Shown: one piece after another, positions 47,787 to 56,782 of the stretch
Layout: every line of letters starts with the position of its first letter
How positions within the stretch are numbered: position 1 is the stretch's first letter
Source: JBBRYW01 sp038253945
GTDB lineage: Bacteria; Actinomycetota; Thermoleophilia; Gaiellales; Gaiellaceae
DNA: 64,000 nt
Reading direction: 5' to 3'
Assembly (NCBI GenBank): GCA_038253945.1
Contig: JBBSGR010000010.1
Coordinates: forward strand, 31,528-95,527
Made by a program: the position numbers and the translations under genes
The notes under the pieces: generated by a model
Database searches by the model: none
Seen by the model: only the letters and a program-made list of their open reading frames with translations
What the model was told of the DNA's origin: nothing

Positions 47787-48974
47787 GTGGCTGATGTCGT
47801 TTTCGACCACGTGAGCAAGGTGTACGAGAACGGCGTCCACGCTGTTCAGGACCTGTCGCTGGAAGCGAGGGACGGTGAGTTCCTCGTCCTCGTCGGCCCC
47901 TCGGGCTGCGGCAAGACGACCGCCCTCCGCATGGTCGCCGGCTTGGAGGAGATCTCCGACGGAGACCTCAAGATCGGCGGTCGCGTCGTCAACGATCTGA
48001 CACCGAAGGAGCGCGACGTCGCGATGGTGTTCCAGAACTACGCGCTCTACCCGCACCTGAGCGTGTCGGAGAACATCGCGTTCGGGCTACGGCTGCGCAA
48101 GGTGGAGAAGAAGCTCCTGGACGAGCGGGTCGCCTGGGCGGCCAAGATGCTCGACCTGACGCCGTACCTCGCGCGCCGGCCGAAAGAGCTCTCGGGCGGA
48201 CAGCGGCAGCGGGTGGCGATGGGGCGGGCGATCGTGCGCCAGCCGCAGGCGTTTCTGATGGACGAGCCGCTGTCGAACCTCGACGCGAAGCTGCGCGTCC
48301 AGATGCGCGCCGACATCGCGAAGCTGCAACGCGACCTCGAGACGACGACGATCTACGTCACCCACGATCAGGTCGAGGCCATGACGATGGGAGACCGGGT
48401 CGCCGTCATGAGCGGGGGAGTCCTCCAGCAGGTCGATACGCCGCAGCGGCTCTACGACGAGCCCGAGAACCTCTTCGTTGCCGGATTCATCGGCACGCCT
48501 CCCATGAACCTGCTCGAGGCCGAGATCCTCGACGAAAACGGCTCGGTGACGCTCGGCGTTGGCCGTCAACGGCTCGAGCTGAGCCAGGACGTGTTGACGC
48601 GCTACCCGGCGGTGCGCGGCAGGGACGGGAGCACGGTCGTGCTCGGCATCCGAAGCGAGGATCTCCATCCGGCGGCGAACCGCCCCGACTTGCCGACTCT
48701 GACGGCCAAGCTCGAGCTGATCGAGTCGCTCGGCTCGCAGTCGATGGCGTACTTCAAGCTCGACGCGCAGACGCTTCGCACCGATCCGGACGAGGTCGAG
48801 GAAGAGCTCGAGGACACCGAGGGGGAGGGCGTCACGGCCTCGCGGCCGAACCTCGTAGCGACGTTCGCGGCGCGCGACGCGCTCGGGCTTCGCGTCGAGG
48901 AGGATGTTCGGCTCGGTGTCGACGTCGCCCAGGTCCACGTCTTCGACGCCGAGGGCGGTGCGCCGCTTCGCTAG
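47787..48974 (+). CDS. malK: Maltodextrin ABC transporter ATP-binding protein (MalK/MsmX-like)
   Basis: A 395-residue ATPase from a GTG. It has Walker A VLVGPSGCGKTTALRMVAGL, Q-loop AMVFQNYALYPHLSV, signature ELSGGQRQRVAMGRAIVR, Walker B AFLMDEPLSNLDAKLRVQMR and switch TIYVTHDQVEAMTMGDRVAV. The C-terminal TOBE/MalK regulatory domain starts at about 240. It contains an unusually acidic insert (EVEEELEDTEGEG, about residue 335) not typical of MalK. It powers MalEFG. A 15-bp hairpin follows directly at the stop codon. It may also energise other CUT1 sugar importers, as MsmX does. Confidence 0.94.
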   Translation: MADVVFDHVSKVYENGVHAVQDLSLEARDGEFLVLVGPSGCGKTTALRMVAGLEEISDGDLKIGGRVVNDLTPKERDVAMVFQNYALYPHLSVSENIAFGLRLRKVEKKLLDERVAWAAKMLDLTPYLARRPKELSGGQRQRVAMGRAIVRQPQAFLMDEPLSNLDAKLRVQMRADIAKLQRDLETTTIYVTHDQVEAMTMGDRVAVMSGGVLQQVDTPQRLYDEPENLFVAGFIGTPPMNLLEAEILDENGSVTLGVGRQRLELSQDVLTRYPAVRGRDGSTVVLGIRSEDLHPAANRPDLPTLTAKLELIESLGSQSMAYFKLDAQTLRTDPDEVEEELEDTEGEGVTASRPNLVATFAARDALGLRVEEDVRLGVDVAQVHVFDAEGGAPLR

Positions 48975-49005
48975 ACGATCGACCGGAAGGTCCGGTCGAT
49001 CGTCT
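48973..49005 (+). terminator. Strong 15-bp hairpin at the malK stop codon
   Basis: AGACGATCGACCGGA (48973-48987) and TCCGGTCGATCGTCT (48991-49005) form a perfect stem with a 3-nt loop, starting inside the malK TAG stop and ending 10 bp before the likely amylase start. CTCTTGC follows, so the U tract is poor. It probably acts as a partial terminator or message-processing site that lowers expression of the secreted amylase relative to the transporter. Confidence 0.6.
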
Positions 49006-49014
49006 CTTGCAGCG

Positions 49015-51135
49015 TTGGCTCTCCTTGTCGGGCTCGCGGCCGCTGTCGGCTCCGGCGGCGCTGCACCGCCTCGGACTCCCGGCCCCCCGTCGGGGGCAGA
49101 GCTGGCTGCGCTTGCGCAGCCGCCCGTGCGAACGTCGATCGCGTCGCAGCGGATCTACTTCGTCATGACCGATCGCTATGCGAACGGGGACACGTCGAAC
49201 GACCGCGGCGGCCTCTCCGGCCCGCGCGGCGCGACCGGTTACGACCCGACGGACGAAGGCTGGTTCCACGGCGGCGACCTCGAGGGGCTGACCGGAGACT
49301 GCACCGATACTCGGCACGGCCTCGCGCGGATCAAGGATCTCGGCTTCACCAGCATCTGGATCACGCCGCCGTTCGGCCAGAAGGCCGTGCAGGGAGACAG
49401 CGCGGCCTACCACGGCTACTGGATCCGCGACTTCACCGGCGTCGACCCTCACCTCGGCACCGAAGCCGATTTCAGCGCGTTCGTCGAGTGCGCCCATCGG
49501 CTCGGGCTCAAAGTCATCCTCGACGTCGTCGTCAACCACACGGCCGACGTCGTCCAGCTGAGCGGCGGCACCGACTTCGTCGACCCGTCGAGGAAGCCGT
49601 ACCGCGACTGCGCCGGCCGCAAGTTCGATCCCGCCAGGTACGCGACCGGCTCGACCTTCCCGTGTCTCGAGGCGTCGAGCATGCCGCGCGTCCCCTCGAT
49701 CCCGGCGGACGAGCGAGACGCCAAGAAGCCTGGCTGGCTGAACGATCCGACGAACTACCACGATCGCGGCAACGTCGACTTCGGCTCGTGCAGTGAGATC
49801 TGCTTCGAGCAAGGCGATTTCTTCGGCCTCGACGACCTGTTCACGGAGAAGCCGGCAGTCGTGAACGGTCTCGCCGCCGTCTACGGGGACTGGATTCGCC
49901 GCTACAAGATCGACGGCTTCCGGATCGACACGGCGCGCCACGTCAACCGAGCCTTCTTCGGAGCCTGGGTGCCGAAGATCCTCGCCGCCGCACGTGCGGC
50001 GGGCGTACCGGACTTCGAGCTCTTCGGCGAGGTGCCGCTGACCGACTCGGTCGACCTGTCCGCCTTCGTGCGGGATCGCGGCCTGCCGAACGTGCTCGAT
50101 TTTCCGCTGCAGGACGCGCTCGTCCGCTTCGCGGGCGGCAGCGCGGGGCCGGGGGGGATCGCGAGCCGCCTGTCCGACGACGACTATTTCCAGGGACCAT
50201 CGGGCGTCGCCTCGACGCCGGCGACCTTCCTCGGCAACCACGACATGGGGCGAGCGGCGCTCAAGATCAAAGAGCAGGCCGGCTCCGCGGGGCCGGACGA
50301 GCTGCTTCAGCGCGTCCTGCTCGCTCACACGCTGCTCTACTTCCTGCGCGGTGCCCCCGTCGAGTACTACGGCGACGAGGTCGGCATCGTCGGCCGCGGG
50401 GGCGACAAGCAGGCCCGCCAGGATCTCTTCCCGACACAGGTCTCGGACTGGAAGACCGAGGAGCGGGTCGGCGCCCCGCCGATCGGCAACGGCTCCTCCT
50501 TCGACGTGGTCGGCCACCCCATCGCAAGGCGCCTCGAGGTGCTCGGACGGCTGCGCGACGAGAATCCTGCGCTCTCGACGGGGGCGACGTTCGTGCGGTA
50601 CGCAAGCGGCAAGGTTCTCGCCTTCTCGCGGATCGACGCGTCCGCGCGGCGCGAGTACCTAGCCGTCTTCAACTCGGCCAACGCGGCGGCCCGCGTTCAA
50701 ATCCCGACGTCGACGCCTTTTTCGGCCTGGAAGACGGTTTTCGGCACGCCCGCGCTGACCTCGAGTGACTCTGATCGCACGGTCTCCCTCGACGTAGCTC
50801 CCCTGTCCGCGGTGCTGCTGCGCGCCGAAGCAGAGCTCCCCGTCACGGCACCCGGCAGGCCTGCGCTCAAAGTTGCCCCCGACAACTTCAGTGAGTTCGT
50901 TCGGCTCAGCGTCCCCACGGCAGCAAGCCCGATCAGCGTTGCGTTCGCAGTGCGCCGTGCGAAGGGCAAGGCGTGGGTTCGACTCGCCGCCGACGACTCG
51001 CCGCCCTACCGCGCCTATCTCGACCCCAAGCGCTACTCCCGCAGGGAGAAAATCTACCTCGTCGCCGTCGTCCGGGCGCTCGACGGCACGGCGGCCATCT
51101 CGAAGGTCGTCCCGTACACGGTCCGGAGACGATGA
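49015..51135 (+). CDS. Secreted GH13 alpha-amylase
   Basis: About 706 residues from TTG 49015, which begins directly with a signal peptide (LALLVGLAAAVGSGGAAPPR). The frame is open upstream into malK and the hairpin, so the exact start is uncertain. The catalytic domain begins RIYFVMTDRYANGDTSNDRG (calcium site). It has VILDVVVNHTADVV, GFRIDTARHVNR (nucleophile Asp), FELFGEVPLTDS (acid Glu) and ATFLGNHDMGRA (third Asp). A beta-sandwich C-terminal domain and about 130 extra residues (VAPDNFSEFVRLSVPTAASP onward) follow. It should degrade starch outside the cell to oligosaccharides for MalEFGK. The stop overlaps the glucoamylase ATG. Confidence 0.9.
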   Translation: MALLVGLAAAVGSGGAAPPRTPGPPSGAELAALAQPPVRTSIASQRIYFVMTDRYANGDTSNDRGGLSGPRGATGYDPTDEGWFHGGDLEGLTGDCTDTRHGLARIKDLGFTSIWITPPFGQKAVQGDSAAYHGYWIRDFTGVDPHLGTEADFSAFVECAHRLGLKVILDVVVNHTADVVQLSGGTDFVDPSRKPYRDCAGRKFDPARYATGSTFPCLEASSMPRVPSIPADERDAKKPGWLNDPTNYHDRGNVDFGSCSEICFEQGDFFGLDDLFTEKPAVVNGLAAVYGDWIRRYKIDGFRIDTARHVNRAFFGAWVPKILAAARAAGVPDFELFGEVPLTDSVDLSAFVRDRGLPNVLDFPLQDALVRFAGGSAGPGGIASRLSDDDYFQGPSGVASTPATFLGNHDMGRAALKIKEQAGSAGPDELLQRVLLAHTLLYFLRGAPVEYYGDEVGIVGRGGDKQARQDLFPTQVSDWKTEERVGAPPIGNGSSFDVVGHPIARRLEVLGRLRDENPALSTGATFVRYASGKVLAFSRIDASARREYLAVFNSANAAARVQIPTSTPFSAWKTVFGTPALTSSDSDRTVSLDVAPLSAVLLRAEAELPVTAPGRPALKVAPDNFSEFVRLSVPTAASPISVAFAVRRAKGKAWVRLAADDSPPYRAYLDPKRYSRREKIYLVAVVRALDGTAAISKVVPYTVRRR

Positions 51136-53009
51136 GCGGCGTCGGTCTCGACCCCACGGGGCGCCGCGTCGCCCACCTGCCGGCGGCGGTGCTCGGAAAC
51201 GGCTCGCTGCTCGCGACTATCTCGGCCCGCGGCGAGCTCGAGCGAGTCTTCTGGCCGCGGGTCGACTGGGCTCAGCAGCTAGGCGAGTTGCGCCTCGGCA
51301 TCATGGCCGAAGGCCGGACGCGCTGGCTCGACGAGGAGCCTTTCACCCACGAGCAGTCCTACTTCCAGGACGCCACCGTCCTCCGCACTCTCGTCCGCGA
51401 CAGCGGTCTCGAGCTCGAGCTCGTCGACCACGTCGTAGCCGGAGCTCCCGTTCTCGCTCGCCGGCTGCGAACCGGCAAGCGAGGGCTCCGCCTCGTCGTC
51501 TACTGCCGCCCAGAGCTCGCGGAAAGCCGACGCTACGGGGGTGCCTGGGCGCATCCGGAGAGCGGGTGCGTCGTCTTCTACCGGCGGGACATGGCGCTGG
51601 CGGTCGGCGTCGTTCCGACCGGCAAGGTCCGCTGCGGCGCTGGGGAGGGACGGATTCCCAGCCTCGTCGACAATGCAGCTCCCGTCGGCAAGATCGGCCC
51701 GGCATCCTCGGCTCACGGCCCGGCCGATGCCGTCCTCGTCGCCGACGTGCTCGGCGAAGCCGTCCTTCTCTGTGCGTTCGGCGCGACGCCCGAAGCCGCG
51801 CTCGCCGAGCTTGGCCGCCACGCGGGCGAGCAGCACGGCGAGCTGCTCGACGCGCGGGTTCGTCACGACGCAGACCGTCTCGCGAGCGCTCCTCCCGAGA
51901 CCTCGGGCGTCGACGGCATCGACCCGCTGTACCGGCGCTCGCTGCTCGTCTTCGATCTGGTATCGAGCCGTGACACGGGCGGCGTGATCGCCGCCCCCGA
52001 GCTCGACCCTGATTTCGTCGAGTCCGGCGGCTACGGCTTCGTCTGGCCGCGCGATCTTGCCTTCACCGCGCTTGCTTTCCTTGCCTCCGGCCGCGAGGAC
52101 CTCCTGAGGCGGGCCCTCGCGTGGTCGCTTCGCACGCAGTCGGCCGAAGGCGTCTGGCTCCAGCGCCACTGGACGGACGGCTTTCTCGCACCGTCGTGGA
52201 CGCCACTGCAGCTCGACCAGACCGGGGCGATGCTACTGGCCTACGAGGCCGCCTTCAGGGAGCTCCGGGACGACTCGCTCGATCGCGAGCTGTGGCTCGC
52301 GGCCCGGCAGGCCGCGGACTTCCTCGTCGAGCTCAGGGAGCCCGGCACGGGGCTTCCTGGCCCTTCGTACGATCTCTGGGAGGAGGACGATGGCCGGCAC
52401 GCGTACACGGCAGCCTCCGTGATCGGGGGCTTGCGCGCCGCGGCTGCGATGGCCGGGCGGCATGAGCGGAGGCGCGCAGAGGGGTACTCGCGGGCCGCGG
52501 ACGAGGTGCGCGACGCGCTCGAGACCGAGCTCTGGAGCGAGGAGCGCGGACACTACGTTCGCTCGACCGAGGATCCCAGGCTCGACTCCTCCCTCTTCGG
52601 GCTCGCCTGGCCGTTCGGCGCCGTTGACGCCCGCTCGCCGCGGATGCGGTCGACCGTGAACGCGATCGAACGCGCCCTCGCCGTGGGTGCCGGCGGGCTC
52701 CGGCGCTACGAGGGCGACACGTACGCGGGGGGGAATGCCTGGGTCCTGGCTGCCCTTTGGCTGGGGCTCGTGCGCCGGCAGGCAGGCGATCAAGCGGGCC
52801 ATCTGCGCTCGCTCGTCTACGCGAGAGACGTTCAGACCGCGTTGGGCCTCTTGCCCGAGCAGGTGACCGACGACGGCCGCCCGGCGTGGGTCGTGCCGCT
52901 CACCTGGAGCCATGCGATGCTCGTGCTCGCGGCGCGGCCCGAGCTCTCGTTCGTCGGCGAGCTCGCGTCGCAGGCCGGACAGCGTCGCACCGCGGCCAGG
53001 CTCGGCTGA
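51132..53009 (+). CDS. GH15 glucoamylase-type alpha-glucosidase
   Basis: A 625-residue GH15 protein. An N-terminal beta-sandwich (RVAHLPAAVLGNGSLLATIS) is joined to an (alpha/alpha)6 barrel with GYGFVWPRDLAFTALAFL, GVWLQRHWTDGFLAPSWTP, the catalytic Glu region PSYDLWEEDDGRHAYTAAS and YAGGNAWVLAALWLGLVRR. The second catalytic Glu is probably in LLPEQVTDDGRPAWVVPLTW. No signal peptide is seen, so it is likely cytoplasmic and releases glucose from imported maltodextrins. ATG 51132 overlaps the amylase stop. Trehalase or dextran glucosidase members exist in GH15, but the context favours alpha-1,4-glucan. Confidence 0.92.
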   Translation: MSGVGLDPTGRRVAHLPAAVLGNGSLLATISARGELERVFWPRVDWAQQLGELRLGIMAEGRTRWLDEEPFTHEQSYFQDATVLRTLVRDSGLELELVDHVVAGAPVLARRLRTGKRGLRLVVYCRPELAESRRYGGAWAHPESGCVVFYRRDMALAVGVVPTGKVRCGAGEGRIPSLVDNAAPVGKIGPASSAHGPADAVLVADVLGEAVLLCAFGATPEAALAELGRHAGEQHGELLDARVRHDADRLASAPPETSGVDGIDPLYRRSLLVFDLVSSRDTGGVIAAPELDPDFVESGGYGFVWPRDLAFTALAFLASGREDLLRRALAWSLRTQSAEGVWLQRHWTDGFLAPSWTPLQLDQTGAMLLAYEAAFRELRDDSLDRELWLAARQAADFLVELREPGTGLPGPSYDLWEEDDGRHAYTAASVIGGLRAAAAMAGRHERRRAEGYSRAADEVRDALETELWSEERGHYVRSTEDPRLDSSLFGLAWPFGAVDARSPRMRSTVNAIERALAVGAGGLRRYEGDTYAGGNAWVLAALWLGLVRRQAGDQAGHLRSLVYARDVQTALGLLPEQVTDDGRPAWVVPLTWSHAMLVLAARPELSFVGELASQAGQRRTAARLG

Positions 53010-53017
53010 TCAACCAG

Positions 53018-53519
53018 CTAGCAGCGGAAGCTCCCGCGGGCTGTGCCACGGCTTCCGTTGATCCCACGGGCGACGAACGTGCCTCGGCTCTCCGTCACCT
53101 TGAAGGAGAGGCCGACGCCCGTCCACCGCTTGCCCTTCGCATAGGCCAGCACGTCGCCGCCGGTCGCACGAGGCGGTGCCCCGCAGAGCTCTAGATTGAA
53201 GTAGGCGCGACCACCGTTCGTCCTGGAGCTCAGAGTGCGCGTTCCGATCGAGACGGTCAATCGTGAGAAGTTGTTTTCGTGTGGTCGACGTGCAGGATCC
53301 GTGCCTGTACGTCACCCCGGGAAACACGCTGAGATGGGCTGTCGCGGGTCCGCAGTACTCGAGGACGCCATGGACGATGACCGCCTTGATCTCGCCGATA
53401 CAGGCTGCGCCGGCGGCCGGGCTCGGCCCAGCCGCGACGCCCGAGACCGCACTCAGCACCGCGAAGAACGTGGCTGTTGTCACGCCCGCCGCAACGCCGA
53501 GTGTTCTCATCGCTTTCAT
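53018..53519 (-). pseudogene. Secreted protein gene with a one-base frameshift
   Basis: From ATG 53519 (Shine-Dalgarno GGGGGCGG) the product begins MKAMRTLGVAAGVTTATFFA (signal peptide) and continues through AACIGEIKAVIVHGVLEYCG to CTSTTRK. There an AAAA run (about 53272-53276) shifts the frame. The rest continues in another frame as NNFSRLTVSIGTRTLSS, LELCGAPP and a final GSFRC. Joined, it is a coherent disulfide-containing secreted protein of about 165 residues. The break at a short homopolymer may be a sequencing error, in which case the gene is intact. Function unknown. Confidence 0.6.
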
Positions 53520-53583
53520 CCGACCGCCCCCTATGCTTGCTCTCTGATCATGTTGCCTCGGCCGGTGATGAGGTGGGGTTCGC

Positions 53584-54288
53584 ATGCGTGAGCCCCTAAC
53601 GATCGCAGTCGCCCAGCCGCCGTGCGTGTCGTACGACGTTGCGGCGAACGCGGTGACGCACGCGGCGACCGTTCGCTCCGCGGGCACCCGGGTGGTGGTC
53701 TTTCCCGAGCTCTCGCTGACCGGATACGAGCTGGATGCCGAAGCGATCACCGTCGAGGATCCGCAGCTAGCGCCGATCGTCGAGGCCTGCGCCGAGGCGG
53801 AGTCGTTGGCGCTGGTGGGCGCCCCGGTGCGTAGCGACGCGGGCAGATCGCACATCGCGATGCTGGCCATCGAAGGGACCGGGGCCACGGTGGCCTACCG
53901 CAAGATGTGCTTGGGCACGGCCGAGTCCCACCGCTTCGCCCCCGGCAGCGAGCCAGCCGTGCTCGACGTCGACGGCTGGCGGCTCGGTCTTGCCATCTGC
54001 AAGGACACGGGCATCCTCCAGCACGCGTCCGACACCGCTGCATTGGGTATCGACGCCTACGTCGCCGGCGTCCTGGAGTCCGCGGAAGATGCGGCCCTCC
54101 TAGACGAGCGCGCCCGCCGTGTCGCCACCGAGCACCAGGTCTGGGTCGCGGTGGGCAGCTTCGCCGGCTCGACCGGCGGCGGCTTCGCCCGGGCCGCCGG
54201 CCGTTCCGCGATCTGGGCGTCCGACGGCGTGGTGATCGCCCAGGCAGGGCCCGAGCCCGGCGCCATCGCACACGCGACGCTGAGGTGA
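53584..54288 (+). CDS. Carbon-nitrogen hydrolase (nitrilase superfamily amidase)
   Basis: A 234-residue CN-hydrolase. The catalytic triad is visible as Glu in VFPELSLTGYEL, Lys in VAYRKMCLGTAESHRF and Cys in LGLAICKDTGIL. The opening ITIAVAQPP-like strand (LTIAVAQPPCVSYDVAANAV) is standard. It is a little shorter than most members (about 260-280). Such enzymes hydrolyse amides or N-carbamoyl compounds in the cytoplasm. It is divergent from the broken secreted gene by 64 bp and convergent with the acyl-CoA ligase across a 174-bp gap. Membership in the neighbouring catabolic cluster is possible, given the amide-bond theme, but unproven. Confidence 0.9.
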   Translation: MREPLTIAVAQPPCVSYDVAANAVTHAATVRSAGTRVVVFPELSLTGYELDAEAITVEDPQLAPIVEACAEAESLALVGAPVRSDAGRSHIAMLAIEGTGATVAYRKMCLGTAESHRFAPGSEPAVLDVDGWRLGLAICKDTGILQHASDTAALGIDAYVAGVLESAEDAALLDERARRVATEHQVWVAVGSFAGSTGGGFARAAGRSAIWASDGVVIAQAGPEPGAIAHATLR

Positions 54289-54462
54289 GCACGGAAAGCC
54301 AAGCGCTCGGGAGATGCATCGCTCGTCGACGCGACGCGCGGGGGCTGACGGGCTTCCACGAGTCGCCGTTTCGCCGCTCTCGCTCGCCGTCGCCGCGGCT
54401 GCGGCTGCGGCCACCCTGCTCGCAGCGTCGATGCTCCTCGAGAGCGGCTGGCGCCTGATTCC
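54289..54462. other. Convergent intergenic stretch, no clear gene
   Basis: 174 bp between the amidase and the acyl-CoA ligase 3' ends. A forward frame from ATG 54314 contains one helix-like stretch (LAVAAAAAAATLLAASMLLE) but then runs far into the ligase gene in antisense with poor composition, so it is not called. No T-rich terminator is seen. Confidence 0.5.
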
Positions 54463-56079
54463 TCAGCCGTCCCGGCCGCGTTCCGCCTCGCGGCGCCGCA
54501 GCTCCGCGCGGCGAATCTTCCCCGTCACCGTCAGTGGGAGCTCTGGAACGAACTCGAGGTGCCGGGGGTACTCGTAGGCGGCGAGGCGGGAGCGGACGAA
54601 GCGTCTGATCTCCTCCGCGAGCTCACGAGAGGGCTCGACGCCCTCGCGGAGTGTGAGGAAGGCCTTGATCGCCTCGCCGCGTATCTCATCAGGGACGCCG
54701 ATCGCGGCCGCGAGCGAGACCGACGGGTGGCTGAGGAGGCACTCCTCGATCTCCTCCGGGCCGATCCTGTAGCCCGCCGACGAGATCACATCGTCGGCCC
54801 GACCCTCGAACCAGAGGTAGCTGTCGTTGTCCATCCGCACGCGATCGCCGGTTCGGAGCCACCCGTCCGGCACCTTCGCTCTCGTCTGCGCGGGCTGACG
54901 CCAGTACTCCAGAAAGACGACAGGGTCCGGCGTCCACACTGCGAGCTCACCCACGTCGCCCGGCAACGCCGGCTCCCCGTTCTCCACGAGAACTGCCACC
55001 TCGTGGCCGGGATAGGCGCGCCCCATCGACCCGCACCGCACGTCCCAGACGGTGCTCGAGTTGCCGACGACGTAGTTCGCCTCTGTCTGGCCCCAGATCT
55101 CGTTCGCTGTCACACCGAGACGCTCGCGCGCCCACGTGAGTATCTCGGCACCGAGCGTCTCGCCACCCGACATCAGAGTCCGTAGCGATCCCGGCTCCAA
55201 AGCCACGTCGATGCTTCGCATGAGCTTCAGCGCGGTGGGCGGCAGAAACGTATTCCGAATGCGCTCCCGTTGGATCAGCGCGACGGCCCATTCCGGGTCG
55301 AAAGCGTCCCCCCGAACGGCGGCGACGACCGGGCGGCCGTGCAGCCACGATGAAAGAAGGCAGTTGAGAAGGCCGCCGATCCAGGCCCAGTCCGCGGGAG
55401 ACCACATGCAGTCGTCCGGCTGCGGGAAGAAGTCATGCGACAGCCGGAAGCCCGGCGCGTGACCTAGCAGAACGCGATGCGCGTGCAGTGCACCCTTCGG
55501 CGGTCCGGTAGTTCCCGACGTGTAGATCAGGAGCGCAGGCGTCTCCGCGTCGGTGTCCAGAGCCGTCAGGTGGTCGGACCCCGACTCGAGCAGCGGCCAG
55601 AAGCCGTGGTGCGGCGCGGACGCGTCGCCGTCGACCACGATCACCTCGACCCCGCCGAGCTCGGCGGCGACCGCCGCGACGCGCTCGAGCGAGCGCCCGT
55701 CCGTGACGACCGCTCGCGCCGCGCTGTCGCCGAGCCGGTGACGGAGAGCATCCGGACCGAACAGGACGCTCATCGGCACGGCGACCGCACCGATTTTGTA
55801 CGTCGCCAGATGCGCGATCGCAGTCTCGAGCAGTTGGGGCAGGACGATCGCGACACGGTCACCAGGCTCGATGCCAAAGCGGCGCAGCGCGTTCCCGAAC
55901 CGGTTTGAGAGCGAGGTCGTCTCGCCGAACGTCAGCTCGCGCCGGCTGCCGTCCGGGCCGACCGCGACGAGGGCAAGGTTTTCGGGCGGCTGCCGGTCGG
56001 CGCAGGCGACGCCGATGTTGAAGCGCGCGGGCGCCGCCCACCGGAAGCGCGACCGGAGCTCGTCGTACCTATCCGGCAA
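54463..56079 (-). CDS. AMP-forming acyl-CoA synthetase (medium-chain/ACSM-like)
   Basis: A 538-residue member of the adenylate-forming family, activating a carboxylic acid to acyl-CoA. It has the P-loop LLIYTSGTTGPPKGALHAHR, the region NEIWGQTEANYVVGNSSTVW (A5 motif) and GWLRTGDRVRMDNDSYLWFE (A7). FEGRADDVISSAGYRIGPEE (A8 hinge) and LPLTVTGKIRRAELRR, with the catalytic lysine, complete it. The ordering and the ACSM-like WSPADWAWIGG segment suggest medium-chain or aromatic acids rather than acetate. The ATG overlaps the upstream SDR by 11 bp. With the ceramidase-like gene further up it could recapture a released acyl chain. Confidence 0.92.
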   Translation of the reverse strand: MPDRYDELRSRFRWAAPARFNIGVACADRQPPENLALVAVGPDGSRRELTFGETTSLSNRFGNALRRFGIEPGDRVAIVLPQLLETAIAHLATYKIGAVAVPMSVLFGPDALRHRLGDSAARAVVTDGRSLERVAAVAAELGGVEVIVVDGDASAPHHGFWPLLESGSDHLTALDTDAETPALLIYTSGTTGPPKGALHAHRVLLGHAPGFRLSHDFFPQPDDCMWSPADWAWIGGLLNCLLSSWLHGRPVVAAVRGDAFDPEWAVALIQRERIRNTFLPPTALKLMRSIDVALEPGSLRTLMSGGETLGAEILTWARERLGVTANEIWGQTEANYVVGNSSTVWDVRCGSMGRAYPGHEVAVLVENGEPALPGDVGELAVWTPDPVVFLEYWRQPAQTRAKVPDGWLRTGDRVRMDNDSYLWFEGRADDVISSAGYRIGPEEIEECLLSHPSVSLAAAIGVPDEIRGEAIKAFLTLREGVEPSRELAEEIRRFVRSRLAAYEYPRHLEFVPELPLTVTGKIRRAELRRREAERGRDG

Positions 56080-56782
56080 CGACGCCGCCGTCGATCACCC
56101 ACGCGGCGCCCGTGACGAACTCTGCGTCGTCCGAGGCGAGGTAGGCGATCGCCGTCGCGATTTCCTCAGGCCGGCCCAAGCGGCCGAGCGGCTGGCGTGC
56201 AACGAGCTCGGCTCGAGCGGCGTCCGGGTCGCTCGCCTCGTCGAGCAGGCGCCCGACCCAGGGCGACTCGACGGTGCCGGGGCAGACGCAATTGCAGCGC
56301 ACGCCTGTGCCGGCGTACTGGATCGCCACCTGCTTCGTGAACGAGACTACGGCGCCCTTGCTTGCGCAGTAGGCGGCCCGGTCGCGCAGGCCGATGAGGC
56401 CGGCGACCGAGGCGGTATTGACGATGGCACCACGGCCATCGCGCAGCATGTATGGCAGTGCCGCCTTCGTGCCGAGGAACACACCGCGCACGTTGACGGC
56501 GAAGACCCGATCCCATTCCTCGACCGAGCACGAGACGGCGTCCGCCGTCGAGCCGATGCCGGCGTTGTTGCAGAGGACGTCGAGCCGGCCGGTCTCGTCG
56601 ATTGCATGCCTCACGAGCCGCTGGACGTCCTCCTCGCGCGACACGTCGCACGAGACGTCTGCGCCGTGCAGGTCGGCGCCGATCACCATTGCTCCTTCGG
56701 CGCGAAGGCATGCGGCCAGTGCGAGGCCGATTCCCGACCCGGCCCCGGTGACGATCGCGGTACGCCCCTCGAACCGCTTCAC
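56069..56782 (-). CDS. Short-chain dehydrogenase/reductase
   Basis: A 237-residue classical SDR from GTG 56782: VTGAGSGIGLALAACLR (cofactor loop), CNNAGIGS, IVNTASVAGLIG (catalytic Ser) and AYCASKGAVVSFTKQ (Tyr-x3-Lys), ending GAAWVIDGG. All catalytic residues are present, in contrast to the SDR at 4568. An ATG at 56887 would add 35 residues of unrelated composition and is rejected. Asp at the end of the second strand (GADLHGAD) favours NAD. It oxidises or reduces an unknown hydroxyl/keto substrate. It overlaps the acyl-CoA ligase by 11 bp and lies 192 bp downstream of the ceramidase-like gene, in the same direction. Confidence 0.92.
   Translation of the reverse strand: MKRFEGRTAIVTGAGSGIGLALAACLRAEGAMVIGADLHGADVSCDVSREEDVQRLVRHAIDETGRLDVLCNNAGIGSTADAVSCSVEEWDRVFAVNVRGVFLGTKAALPYMLRDGRGAIVNTASVAGLIGLRDRAAYCASKGAVVSFTKQVAIQYAGTGVRCNCVCPGTVESPWVGRLLDEASDPDAARAELVARQPLGRLGRPEEIATAIAYLASDDAEFVTGAAWVIDGGVVAG

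Noticed and set aside
45522..48056. Very long antisense open frame (over 800 codons) across the mal genes
   Set aside because: High GC at third positions leaves antisense frames open by default. The sense strand has complete catalytic motifs of MalG, GH13 and MalK, and the antisense product is Arg/Ala/Glu-rich without domains.
54314..54577. Forward frame of 87 codons with a hydrophobic Ala-rich stretch
   Set aside because: Most of it is antisense to the acyl-CoA ligase, the hydrophobic part is a GCG/GCC run, and no Shine-Dalgarno is visible.
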